Made by a program: the position numbers and the translations under genes. A stretch of DNA of 64,000 nucleotides, taken from NCBI RefSeq assembly GCF_910592395.1, contig NC_088325.1, forward strand, positions 7,533,501 through 7,597,500, written 5' to 3'. The notes below the pieces were generated by a model. The model was not told the origin of the DNA and did no database searches. It saw only the letters and a program-made list of their open reading frames with translations. This document shows, one piece after another, positions 45,603 through 57,000 of this stretch (position 1 is its first letter; every line of letters starts with the position of its first letter). This stretch comes from Lineus longissimus. Taxonomy: Eukaryota > Nemertea > Pilidiophora > Heteronemertea > Lineidae.

Positions 45603-46621
45603 ATCGCGCCTATTCTTCGATTTCGCCCATTCTTCGATTTCACCCCAAAAATCACTCCAGGCGATAATGGTGCGATTTTACGAAATTGGTGGCTCTTGCA
45701 CGCTTGTCCGATATTCGTAACGATTTTGCAACGACTTTCGCAGTGCAGTCACATGATGTAAACAAATCGGGTCATACGTCCACCAGCTTTAAACACATAC
45801 TTAAAGCCATCAAAGTAAAATCTAATAGTCATAAACGAAATAAGCAGGACATTTCCTGATCGTTTCGTGACATTTGTGTGCTAGATTAAATAGCGAGTTG
45901 TTGTCTAAAATGTACCAGCGTCCACCACTCAGTCGGCGGCCAAGTTGGGTTTGACTTGGAGGAAATGATAGGGCTTCCCAATACAACAGGAGCCCTGTGA
46001 TTTTAGACAACATCTCACTTATCTTACACTCAAAAGTCATGAAATTTTCAGGAAATGTGTTTTTTATGGTGTACTTATTACATTTATGGCCACTAAATTT
46101 TATTTTGATGACTTTATACCCGACTTTAAACCTGGTGGACACTGTTTAGGATGACCGGATACTACAACGATCTTGATTGGTTGGCTGAGACTCGGAAACA
46201 TAAGCCTAACTATGATTAGCTGTATGATTCGGTACATTCCGCCACAATCCTTCGGAATGCACACCACAATACTAACAACCTCAAACCTCTGTGCCAAATT
46301 CGTGTAGCTCCTCGTGGAAAGATGCGATGTATTTGATTACTGGAGTCAGGTTGACCGGGAATTCCAGGTTGTGTTTTTGTTTGGTCTGCTATCAGCTGAT
46401 GTCGGAATTCGCATACTACAACACATGTAATATTCGCTTCGTTCCGATGGTTGGTGAGAGCGAATTAGGTGTGATTATTGTTTTTGCCTGCGATTTTCAT
46501 TCAGTCTGAATACTCGCCTGATCATAATAGAATCGCCGAAGCAGGGAGCGATTTGGAGGCGAATGAGTGTGGGGATATTCGACCAGTTGAATATTCGAGT
46601 GCGGACTTTGGACGTGATCCC

Positions 46622-47610
46622 TTAGTCTGTTAGATCGGTTTTTATGTTAATTCTACATGGTAACTTTACCTTCGTCATCCCTGTGTTTTAGAGAATGTAT
46701 TCAATCTTTCAGGTGCAAGGATCGGGCCGGGAAAAGTGTTTTTATAGACTGAACTTTGAGCAAGTCTCTCTGTTTAAATTAACTGGCGTGTCTACTAACA
46801 CTTTGTATCACAGGTCATGTGACCTCAAGCGTTACTAGTACTACTGGTCAGCTATCTTAAACGTTTACCTCCAGGCAATATACAAAGTTGTTGAATACCT
46901 AGAAATCTTTCTATTAAACCTTAAGTAAACTTTTTGGAAGGATGAAACAACCAGGATTTTTGTTAACCCTTATTAAGGCACCTTTGGCATACGCCGTAGC
47001 CTTTTGAAAAGCTGAAAATGGTCACCTGGGCTTATTCGGTATATTATAAATTTGAATCACCCGCCACCATGGGGAACCCCCTTAGTGTCATCAGTTATCA
47101 CCATGCAGCTGTGAAGAATGACTAATATGCATGTTTTTTCTCGCCATTGTGTGTTCGATTTCGTCTTTTTGATGGATTTTTTTTTGGGGGGGGGGGGGGG
47201 CTGAGGGGGAAACCAGGCCAGCTATGGAGGATGCTACGGAAACATGAAATATAAAATCCAGTATAGGGAACAGGGGTAAGTTTATGACTTTATTAGATGG
47301 TATATCATCGAGAGCACTACAGTGTGTATTGGCCACTGTTTATGGTCGTGAGGTGTTGTTTGGCTGGTCGTCCCTTTTTGGCGAAATAGGGGCCTTTTAC
47401 TGTATGCGGGTAAACTTGGTTTTTTCTTTCTAAATTTCACATCGGGAATATTTAGATAACATTATAGGCTTTCAGCAAATGTAAACTTTATTGGGCCTAT
47501 CTTGGTTTATTGTGTTGTTATTATTGTTTTTCTGAATTGGCTGCCACAACCTGAAATGCCTTGCCCCGTTTAGGTGTTTAGAAATATTAAATACTAATGG
47601 GTTAAGGAGT
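46622..47610. other. Intronic stretch with poly-G tract
   Basis: No gene recognised. A long G run occurs at about 47186-47200. Confidence 0.5.
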
Positions 47611-48058
47611 AAGTAGATTAGAGACACACTGCTTTTCATTACTGCAGTCACAGCGAGCATTTGAAATGATCCAGAAACTTCTGAGTGGATATCAGGTCGC
47701 CAACGACTTCTATGGGCCCATTTACGTTTGGCTGGCCATTACCACCAAAAAAAACTCACTGGTCCATGGAGACCGCCATTTACATCATATGACATCACAA
47801 AATTGTATGTTACGTCATATCGACCTCTACTGCGCCGAGATGTGTAAATTTCGCAAGTGCCCGACCCGTCGTCGACAGGTATGTAGACATCTTTCTTGGA
47901 TTTTTTTTTCTTGGAGACATCCTTCGTCATTTTCCAAAATATAGCTGATGTTGCAATATTTTGGCACGGAAATTTGGTCAGTTTGGATGTATCGAGTTAA
48001 TGTCTCATGAATAAACTGTATTTCAGACGTTTTTAAAGGCTTTCTACTTACTCTTTAA
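47611..48058 (+). repeat. Dispersed repeat of about 450-480 bp, copy 1
   Basis: Begins AAGTAGATTAGAGACACACT and ends TTAAAGGCTTTCTACTTACT. It matches 61019-61485 along its whole length in the same orientation. The ends share AAGTAGA in inverted orientation, so it may be a MITE. An internal CCGCCATTTACATC block leads to ATGACATCACAAA and TTACGTCAT, CRE-like words in inverted orientation. Confidence 0.8.
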
Positions 48059-49303
48059 CTAGAATTGGGTTGGTTGAAAGCAGAACCCCCATTATCTTTG
48101 CATTCTTGAGAATATTTGATCTATGCCAGGACATACCGATCTTCAATTCAGTGTTTTATTCCAAACTTTTCGCTCAATTTTTCCAGTTAACTCGATTTTT
48201 AAGTCATGTGACTTACCTAGCGGCCATTTCGTATTCACACTTTTGCGATCTGATTTGCATTGCTGTCTGAGTCACGTGACAGAGTGTTGTTTTTTCTATC
48301 AATCTTGAATCACGTGACGAATACAGTTAGCAGCCTCTAAAGATTTGCAATTTTAATCATAAAATCAATATCATATCACCCTCGCTTTACCATTAATATT
48401 ATTCCAAGCATCACTATGAATGTAAGTAAAACTGGCGAGTGAAACTTAAATTGCGTATTTTTGGTGGATTTGATAGCAAACTTTGTCCGAGTTTTCACTT
48501 TAATTAGCGGACAGTTTTATGATGGTTTTTGACTGAGCTTATTACGGCTTAATTAATGGTAGTGTAATTGTCGCGCTATGCATTGTGGATAGAAATGTTG
48601 GTAAAGGATTCGCATAAGGCCTGTGGCCATTGTGTATAAATAGTGCGGATAGCGTGGGTTTTTTTTAACCATAAACCCATGCCACAATTGGAAACAAACA
48701 TCTCTTGATAAAGAGGATTTGATGACCCAACCATTGCTTGTGTGCAACATACAGCTTCAAATCCGGGTATTTGGTATGCAATCTGCTCAGTGGATCACTG
48801 AGGAGGGAGGCTTGCCTATAGTCAATTTGTAAATTTTTTGCCTGCATCGTTTTGAGGTCTGGAGCGCAAACTACTGGTCCGATTTCTTTGAAGTTTGGTT
48901 TCGACTCCACGAAAAAGCAGCCATGTTGAATATCGGGAAAAATGTGGATCATTCCATCGCAAATAATAGGGATCGTAGGAAGACAGATTACAAGATGGCA
49001 GCCTCCATGGAGCAGGTTTTCCTGCCACAATCTCTTGACAAAACCACGCTGTTATTCAAGCAGCGTTGGTCTCGACCGAAGACATTGCCATGATTTCGGT
49101 CCAATTATACGTGGGAGTGTCACATAACATCAGACAAGAGAAGGTTTGGCACGCGCACCCCTTTTTAAAAAATCAACTCGTCCGTCACCTGATTTGGTGG
49201 CCAACTGTCCGGTGGAGAGCGATTTTCAAATGGAAGTTACTGAAAGATATCCCAAGACATTCAAGTGTACAAATTGTTTTGGATTTTTTGGTCAAGGTAT
49301 GTA
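48059..49303. other. Intronic stretch with unassigned open frames
   Basis: A minus-strand frame of 121 codons (48665-49030) overlaps another of 68 codons and shows no domain that I recognise. It is not supported as a gene. Confidence 0.45.
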
Positions 49304-49668
49304 ATGAAACGGCCAAGGGCCATTGTGCTCACCGTATAGATATTTGGTGGTAAAAAATTCATCTAGGTCAAACCAAAGTTGGTATGACATGTGATGTATC
49401 GTTGCTTGAAGTATCTACCATAAAAATAACAGGTCACTAACAAGTGAGATACTGCACTTTTTACCTTTTTTAGTTTTGGCTCCCTGGTGGCCAAGTTGTG
49501 AATCAGATCAGACCGAAATTCGGTGTGAGAGGATATATGACATAGGGAGTTATGTGTACTAAATTTCAAGTTCATAGCTTTATTGGTTAAGAAACGTGCC
49601 ATAGTTACACCCAAATGGCCAATTTACGCCATTTGACCTCTCTGTCCTTGAAAATTAGGTCAAATCAA
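49304..49668 (-). mobile_element. HINE family 2, truncated GGCC-end copy
   Basis: Starts ATGAAACGGCCAAGGGCCAT then TGTGCTCACCGTATAGATAT. It contains a single core unit (CTCCCTGGTGGCCAAG, GGTTAAGAAACGTGCC, TTGACCTCTCTGTCCTTGAA) and breaks off after AGGTCAAATCAAAAACC. The other end is missing. Confidence 0.8.
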
Positions 49669-51168
<1,500 letters not shown>

Positions 51169-51294
51169 ATGAAACGGCCAGGGGCCATTGTGCTCACCGT
51201 ATACATCTTTTAGTAGGCAGGATCATGCTTAGTTTAGAGGTGAATATGGTGAACACAATCAGGCATGAAGACTTTTTTAGATGTGTATTGATGT

Positions 51295-52473
51295 CTAGTA
51301 ATAAGACAGGGCAGTATATATAAGTTTATGATCCGACCAATAATTGTCTATGACATCAACAAGATCAATATCGTGTAATAGGGCGGTGTTGGTGAAGACG
51401 AGGTCTAACTTTGAGTCATAATCTGTGGTGTTTTTAGTCATGTGCTGGGTGAAATCAAATCCTTGTAGCATGTAGGTTTCTAACCTTGAATTATAGAAAT
51501 AATTGTCTATGACATCAACAAGATCAATATCATGTGATAGGGCGGTGTTGGTGAAGACGAGGTCTAACTTTGAGTCATAATCTGTGGTGTTTTTAGTCAT
51601 GTGCTGGGTGAAATAAAATCCTTGTAGCATGTAGGTTTCTAACCTTGAATTATAGTTTTCAGTACTGGCTATTGACTTCATGTTGAAATCACCGAGGATG
51701 AGGTATCGTTCAGTTGGTTCATATGTTGAAAGACATTCCTGTTGTCTGTAGACGAGGTTTTGAAATGTGCAAGTTGGTGTTGTGTAGATTGCAATGACAT
51801 GGATCACTGTATGGGAGTCTTTTGGGTTGATGCAAATAGAGATTGATTCAAAGTCATTGCTGGAAATAAATTGCTTCTCCATGATCCTTATGTCATTTTT
51901 CACATAAATCATGAGTCCATGTGGTGGTCTCTGCATGGGATTGCTAGTATTTTGGTCATTGCGGACAAGTTGGAAATTGGTCATTGTATAGTGGTTGTCG
52001 GTATCAGATCGGCGCAAACAGGTTTCTGCTAATGCAACAATTGATGCAGCTGTCATGTTTGGATCCAGTTTCAAATCATTGAAGTGTCTGTGAACAGATC
52101 TAGCATTGTGGTAGACAATTTTGAGTAGATTTGACAGTTGATATGATAGGGCAGTTCGTATTATTAGATGATTTGACCAAGTCTGGGTAACTACTTGCAC
52201 TGAGTGTATGTATTGGGAATTCAATTGATTGGTGAACATCAAATCTAATTCTGCATGTGGGCACCGGTATACTTTTTTCTTGGTTTTTTTGGTGCTCGTT
52301 TCTTCTTTCAATTGATAGGTGGTCAACATACCATTATCTGATTGTGTAAATAGATGTTGATCCCTTTTGGATTGTTTTGGCGGATCTTTTGTGGTTTGTT
52401 CTCCAATATATTGTTCGAGTTGATATCTCTGCATCATGGTGGTTTGCAAGTCATTTTGGTACATGTTGAGCAC
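51295..52473 (-). pseudogene. Second endonuclease domain of the Helentron protein
   Basis: An open frame of 392 codons in the same frame as the piece upstream. It holds the tail of the first endonuclease domain, then a second one from about 52140: LLKIVYHNARSVHRHFNDLK, TAASIVALAETCLRRSD, LVRNDQNTSN, RPPHGLMIYVKND, then YLILGDFNMKSIAST (intact GDFN), DSKLDLVFTNTALSHDIDLV and a final WSDHKLIYTALSYY before TAG. N-RS, ET, GDFN, DLVFTN and SDH are the expected metal and catalytic boxes of apurinic-like endonucleases found in Helentrons and LINEs. A 159-bp tandem duplication (51342-51500 and 51501-51659) repeats 53 residues within the domain. Confidence 0.88.
51342..51659. repeat. 159-bp tandem duplication in the endonuclease frame
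   Basis: Two adjacent copies differ at only a few positions (for example CGTGTAATA versus CATGTGATA). The period is 159 bp, exactly 53 codons, so the reading frame is preserved. Confidence 0.95.
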
Positions 52474-52476
52474 AAT

Positions 52477-53268
52477 TTTTTTGACTTTGTCTGAATCTGG
52501 ATCATTTGCCAGTACTGGTTTGTCAATATTATTGAAATTTCCAATGATAAAGAATTTCTGTAATTGTTAGTACGGCAGAAAGCAGCTATGGAAATTGTTG
52601 ATTAGTGTTGGCCAAGTGGAATTTGGATACACATTTATGAAAAGGACATGGCATTGTTCACAAGAATTGGAATGTGGAGGCTGTAAGTGCAGAAGGATTG
52701 TTTCGAAAGTGTCTGTTCGATGGGTTGTTGTGTCTAAGACAGTGATATCATTCTTGATGTATAGCATCAGTCCATGCATTGGTCTCATGATATTGTCTAT
52801 TGGTGGGTAATCATTACGCACAAGTTTGAAATTTGGCAAAGCATATGTTTCAGAGTGATCGGATTGTTTCAAGCGAGAATTTGCCAGTGCAATGACAGAT
52901 GCTGTTGTGATCGTTTGATTTTGTTTGATGTCATCAAAATGATTATACACTGATGCAGCATCATTAAAGACAATGGCAAGTTGTTTTCCCTGATAGACAG
53001 GCGTGTAACACAAGGAGAGTTTGCTTTTCTGTTTCATCAATCTCATGTATTTCAACACTTTTGATGATTGTGAGATGGCATTTTCGTTGAGGTCAATGAT
53101 GTACAAGTCATCAATGGCTCTGACTCGACTCAAGGCAACATAGTGTGAATGTTTCATTAAGTTTGTTGGAGTTGTTTTCAGTACTTGGTCAGTGTTCATG
53201 TTAACAACAAGCTTTTTAAATGTGCCGCCTTGTGCGGAGTGTACAGTTCTTGCATTGCTGGGTTTCAA
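52477..53268 (-). pseudogene. Helicase motifs V-VI fused to first endonuclease domain
   Basis: The frame begins KPSNARTVHSAQGGTFKKLV and continues HSHYVALSRVRAIDDLYIID, the last helicase motifs (ART.H..QG.TF and VALSRV). Helicase sequence between motif III and here (about 200 residues in relatives) is deleted. Then comes a first exonuclease-endonuclease-phosphatase type domain: FNDAASVYNHFDDIKQN, TTASVIALANSRLKQSD, LVRNDYPP, RPMHGLMLYIKND. An in-frame TAA at about 52567 precedes FIIGNFNNIDKP, where catalytic GDFN has become GNFN. Near 52250 AELDLMFTNQLNSQYIH, then WSNHLIIRTALSY, where SDH has become SNH. Catalytic residues of this copy are therefore lost. Confidence 0.85.
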
Positions 53269-53938
53269 GGGAAATTGACTTCTGATAACGGTATGATGCT
53301 GTCCCCATCTTCAAACACATAACTGTCAAAACATGGTTGCAGTTGATACATATCATCAATGGCAAGGACATGTATTCCTCCAAATGCCTTCTTGTTGTCC
53401 ATAATTTCTGCAAGTCTCTGATGTATGAAAGAGAACATCCCACAACCGACCATTGATATCTCATCGATGATAAGGACTTTTAAGTGTCTATATTTGGCTC
53501 GTAGAGTATTTCGTTTCTCCATCGTTAGGGGTATGTAGTCAGCTTTGAAATTCTTTTTGAATGGTATACTAAACGCTGAATGTATTGTTGAGCCTTCTAC
53601 AACATATGCTGCATATCCACTGGGGGCTATTTTTTGTATTCACAGATCCTCTGGATTCTGACCTTCTTCGGAACATAAATGTCGAAGCATAAATTGATAT
53701 AAAGCTTTAACTACTTGTGATTTTCCGACTCCTGCGCCGCCTGTTAGGAATGTACACAGTTGATCATCACTGGTCTTCAATCTTTGTACGATATGTGTGA
53801 AAAACTCTCTTTGCTTATGGTTCAGAGTTGGAAGCAAATCTTTGTATTGATCATCTGGCAGTTTTTTTCCAATCAATTCAACTTCTTGAACTGGTGGACG
53901 AACTGCCCAATGTCGTAGGTCTTTTGACGATCTGAACG
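53265..53938 (-). pseudogene. Helitron-type (Pif1-like) helicase, motifs I to III
   Basis: The minus strand reads RHWAVRPPVQEVELIGKKLP, LNHKQREFFTHIVQRLK, then Walker A LTGGAGVGKSQVVKALYQFM. An in-frame TGA follows at about 53640. Beyond it come IQKIAPSGYAAYVVEGSTIH, LTMEKRNTLRAKYRHLKVL, then Walker B LIIDEISMVGCGMFSFIHQR and a motif III-like GIHVLAIDDMYQLQPCFD. In the family the last box is GDLFQLxPV, so GD has become DD. The protein is of the SF1B Pif1/Helitron helicase type. The premature stop, missing N-terminus and the deletion to the next piece make it nonfunctional. Confidence 0.88.
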
Positions 53939-55112
53939 CTCTGGGTCGAAGAATAAGCGAGATATTGCACGTCCTACTTTTTCAGTTTTGACTCCCTGGT
54001 GGCCAAATCAAGAATCAGATCAGGCCAAAATTGGGTGTCAGAGATTATCTGATGTAGGGGGTTACATGTACCAACTTTCAAGTTCATAGCTTCAGCAGTT
54101 AAGAAACGTGCCATAGTTACACTCTAACGGCCAATTCACGCCATTTGACCTCTGTGACCTAGAAAAGGAGGTCAAATCCAAAAATCGTACGACATGTGGT
54201 GTATCCTTGCTGGAAGTCCCTGCCATAAAAATTTTATCGAAAACAATTCACTCAAATAAGCAAGATATTGCACTTCTTACTTTTTCCATTATGGCCCCCT
54301 GGTGGCCGAATAAAGAATCAGATCGGGCCAAAATTCAGCATCAGAGGTTATCTGATGTAGGGGGTCATATGCACCAAGTTTCAAGTTCATAGCTTTACTG
54401 GTTAAGAAACGTGCCATAGTTTACACTCTAACGGCCAATTTACGCCATATGACCTCTGTGACCTTGAAAAGTAGGTCAAATTGAAAACCCGTAAGATATG
54501 TGATGTATTCTTCCTGAGAGTACCTACCATAAAAAGTTTATCGAAAACAAGTCACTTATAAGCGAGATATCACACTTTTTAGATTTCCACTTTTTGCCCC
54601 CTGGTGGCAAAGTTGAGAATCAGATCAAACTGAAATTCAGCACCAGAGGCTATGTGATATAGGGGGTTATATGTACCAAGTTTCAAGTTCATAGCTTTAG
54701 TGGTTAAGAAACGTTCCATAGTTTACACTCGGCCAATTTACGCCACATGACCTCTGTGACCTTGAAAAGTAGGTCAAATTAAAAACCTGTATGATATAAG
54801 ATGTATATTTGCTATGAGTACCTACAACAAAAGTTTCATCGAAAACAAGTCACTAATAAGCGAGATATCACACTTTTTAGATATCGGCATTTGGCCCCCT
54901 GGTGGCCAAGTTGAGAATCAGATCGGACCGAAATTCAGTGTCAGAGGTCACCTGACCTAGGGGGTGCTGTGTACAAAGTTTCAAGTTCATACCCCTAGCG
55001 GTTAAGAAATGTGCCACTGTTTCTGAAACAGGATACGATGGACGACGACGACGCCGCCGCCGCCGACGGACACAGCGCTATCGTATAGACTCCCCTTATG
55101 GTGAGCCAAAAA

Positions 55113-55569
55113 GCATCTTGACCCCCCATTCCTCAAACATTCACCCTCTAATCAATTTAGCAACAAAATAATTAGGTCGATATTGATGCCTTTAACCCAT
55201 GATTCACAACCAAACATGTAGAATTAGGTCAGGATTCGCCATTAATTCACACCAATTTCTTTTTTAATCAGGTCAGGATTCATGTATCTGAAGAAATTGT
55301 TCAGTGAGGATTCACCCAATGTTAGGATTCACCAGGGGTCGCGATTCACCTGGTGTGAAGATTCACCAGATTATATGCCAAGGGTCACTTGCACTCCCAA
55401 GTAACATGTCAACTCAGGACCCGCAATCCATTAATCAAAAATGAGTTATCAGTATATAGTAGCATATTCTTACAAGGGTCTAAATTTTTCTGTACATGTA
55501 TAAGAATTTATCACAAGCGGTCAGTTGAATCAATTAGTTGAGTCATTGCCTGCTAGATAGTTCTACCTC
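55113..55569. other. Intronic stretch
   Basis: No feature recognised. Repeated GGATTCACC words at 55300-55375 are scattered, not arrayed. Confidence 0.4.
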
Positions 55570-55858
55570 GCCGTGCACAACCATTCGATATGGATGCCTT
55601 TAACCCTTTACTATCTGATGTACACAAACCATTGACTTTCAAATTATGTAAGACTTTATGCTGCATGAATGAGCTGGTTGCCGACCACAATGGTTGCTCA
55701 CCCCATGTGGAAAGATGAAAAAAAACATGATTTTGTCAAAGCTCTACAAGATGATTTATCAAATAATACCATGGTCGTCAAAGATTAAGATGTTGACCGT
55801 ATGGTCGAAGCACTGATCGAAATTTTTGGAGCAGCTTCTGATGAGTCCTCATTACTAA
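55570..55858 (+). pseudogene. LINE pol, N-terminal piece (same element as 57001-58493)
   Basis: The plus strand reads DMDAFNPLLSDVHKPLTF (55590-55650). After a frame change come MWKDEKKHDFVKALQDDLSN, NTMVVKD, a stop codon, and DVDRMVEALIEIFGAASDES with SLL at the junction. This is linker sequence between endonuclease and RT in the LINE whose RT resumes after the HINE at 55859-57000. The junction reads SLL-(HINE)-KSLPPLERPTVPKETG. Confidence 0.65.
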
Positions 55859-56898
55859 ATGAAATGGCCAGGGCCATTGTGCTCACCTCATGTGGAGGAA
55901 AGATGGATAAAGAGCATGGTCTTGTGTCATGTAGTGTTAGGTTTAATGTAGGTCCAAGCAATTACAATTTCCCCAAAATGGCCAATTTACAGTACATTCG
56001 ACCTCTGTGACCTTGAAAAGTAGGTCAAATCAAAGAAGACCCGGGTGACACATTGAATGGTTGTTAGAATTAGATGTTCCTATGATATAAAATTGGTGCC
56101 AATCGGGCAAGTCATTACTAGGAATAATGGCATTTTGAAGAATTTAGGATTTGGCCCCCCTCCCTGGAGGCCAAACGGCAAATCAGATCGCACCAAACTT
56201 CGGTACCTGAGATCACCTGACCAAGGGGTACATGTGTACTTAATTTGTGATCAATAGTCATTGCAGTTAAGTAACGTGCCATAGTTACGGCCTGATGGCG
56301 AATTTACGCCATTTGACCTCTGTGACCTTGACAAGAAGGTCAAATTAAAAACCTGTGTGACATATACGATATGGTGGTTAGATGTATCCATGATATCAAA
56401 TTGGTGGCAATCGGGCAAGAAGTTAAGGAATAATCACATTTTTAAGGTTTTTGGATTTTGCCCCCTGGTGGTCAAGTGGTGAATCATATTGGACCAAACT
56501 TCGGTCCCTGAGATCACCTGACTAAGGGGTAAATGTGTACCAAATTTGGTATCAATAGTCATTGCAGTTTAGAAACGTGCCATCGTTACATCCTAACGGC
56601 CAATTTACACCATTTGACCTCTGTGACCTTGAAAAGGAGGTCAAATCAAAAACCCGGAGGATATATGATGCACCTTTGCTAGAAGTACCTACCATATTTT
56701 TTTCAAAATTTCCCGACTACTATTAAGGGAGATATTGCATATTTTCACTTTTAACGCTTGGCCCCCTGGTGGCCAAACCATGAAACGAATCGGACCGAAA
56801 CTTGGTCTCCCAGGTGTCATTACATAAGGGTACATGTGTACCAAGTTTCAACTCAATAGCTCTAACAGTTACGAAACGTGCCCTGCTAACGGACGACG

Positions 56899-56945
<47 letters not shown>

Positions 56946-57000
56946 ACGACGGACGCCACGGTATGGGATAAGCTCACCTCTGCTAAGAGGTGAGCTAAAA
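55859..57000 (-). mobile_element. HINE family 1, complete copy inserted in the LINE
   Basis: Starts ATGAAATGGCCAGGGCCATT then GTGCTCACCTCATGTGGAGG. Three units follow, then a GAC microsatellite (about 56889-56944), ACGGTATGGGATA and the AGCTCACCTCT/AGAGGTGAGCT hairpin, ending CTAAAA. LINE-coding sequence lies on both sides in the same orientation. CTCF-like boxes at 56459-56473 and 56760-56774; DR3 blocks near 56315 and 56615. The longer minus-strand frame through it (56723-57235) is an artefact of the microsatellite. Confidence 0.88.

Larger units (their letters stand above)
45255..46621. mobile_element. Harbinger-like non-autonomous element with TTA duplication
   Basis: Inverted ends GGGATCACGTCCAAAGTCCG (from 45255) and CGGACTTTGGACGTGATCCC (to 46621) match perfectly for about 22 bp. 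TTA lies on both sides (45252-45254 and 46622-46624). A 3-bp TWA duplication is the PIF/Harbinger pattern. Subterminal sequence is rich in GGCGAAAT/ATTCGCC words on both sides. The 1367-bp interior has no transposase but holds a CR1 3' fragment and a GTGGAAT microsatellite. Confidence 0.8.
51169..55112 (-). mobile_element. Helentron copy (family 2 ends) carrying helicase and endonuclease sequence
   Basis: The left end is ATGAAACGGCCAGGGGCCAT then TGTGCTCACCGTATAC; the right end is GTATAGACTCCCCTTATGGT plus GAGCCAAAAA, preceded by a GAC/GCC-rich run (55033-55070). Minus-strand coding sequence for a Helitron-type helicase and two endonuclease domains occupies 51295-53938. Four tandem family 2 core units occupy 53949-55060. 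At 53938-53950 the helicase frame runs directly into core sequence AATAAGCGAGATATTGCAC, so its N-terminal part, including any Rep domain, is deleted. On the coding strand the GGCC hairpin is the 3' end and the GCTCACC hairpin the 5' end, matching the reported Helentron layout (subterminal inverted repeats, 3' hairpin). Confidence 0.75.

Noticed and set aside
48665-49030. 121-codon minus-strand frame in an ATP6V1A intron
   Set aside because: No domain recognised, no splice or promoter context, and overlapping frames; chance is likely, though an unknown repeat-derived fragment cannot be excluded.
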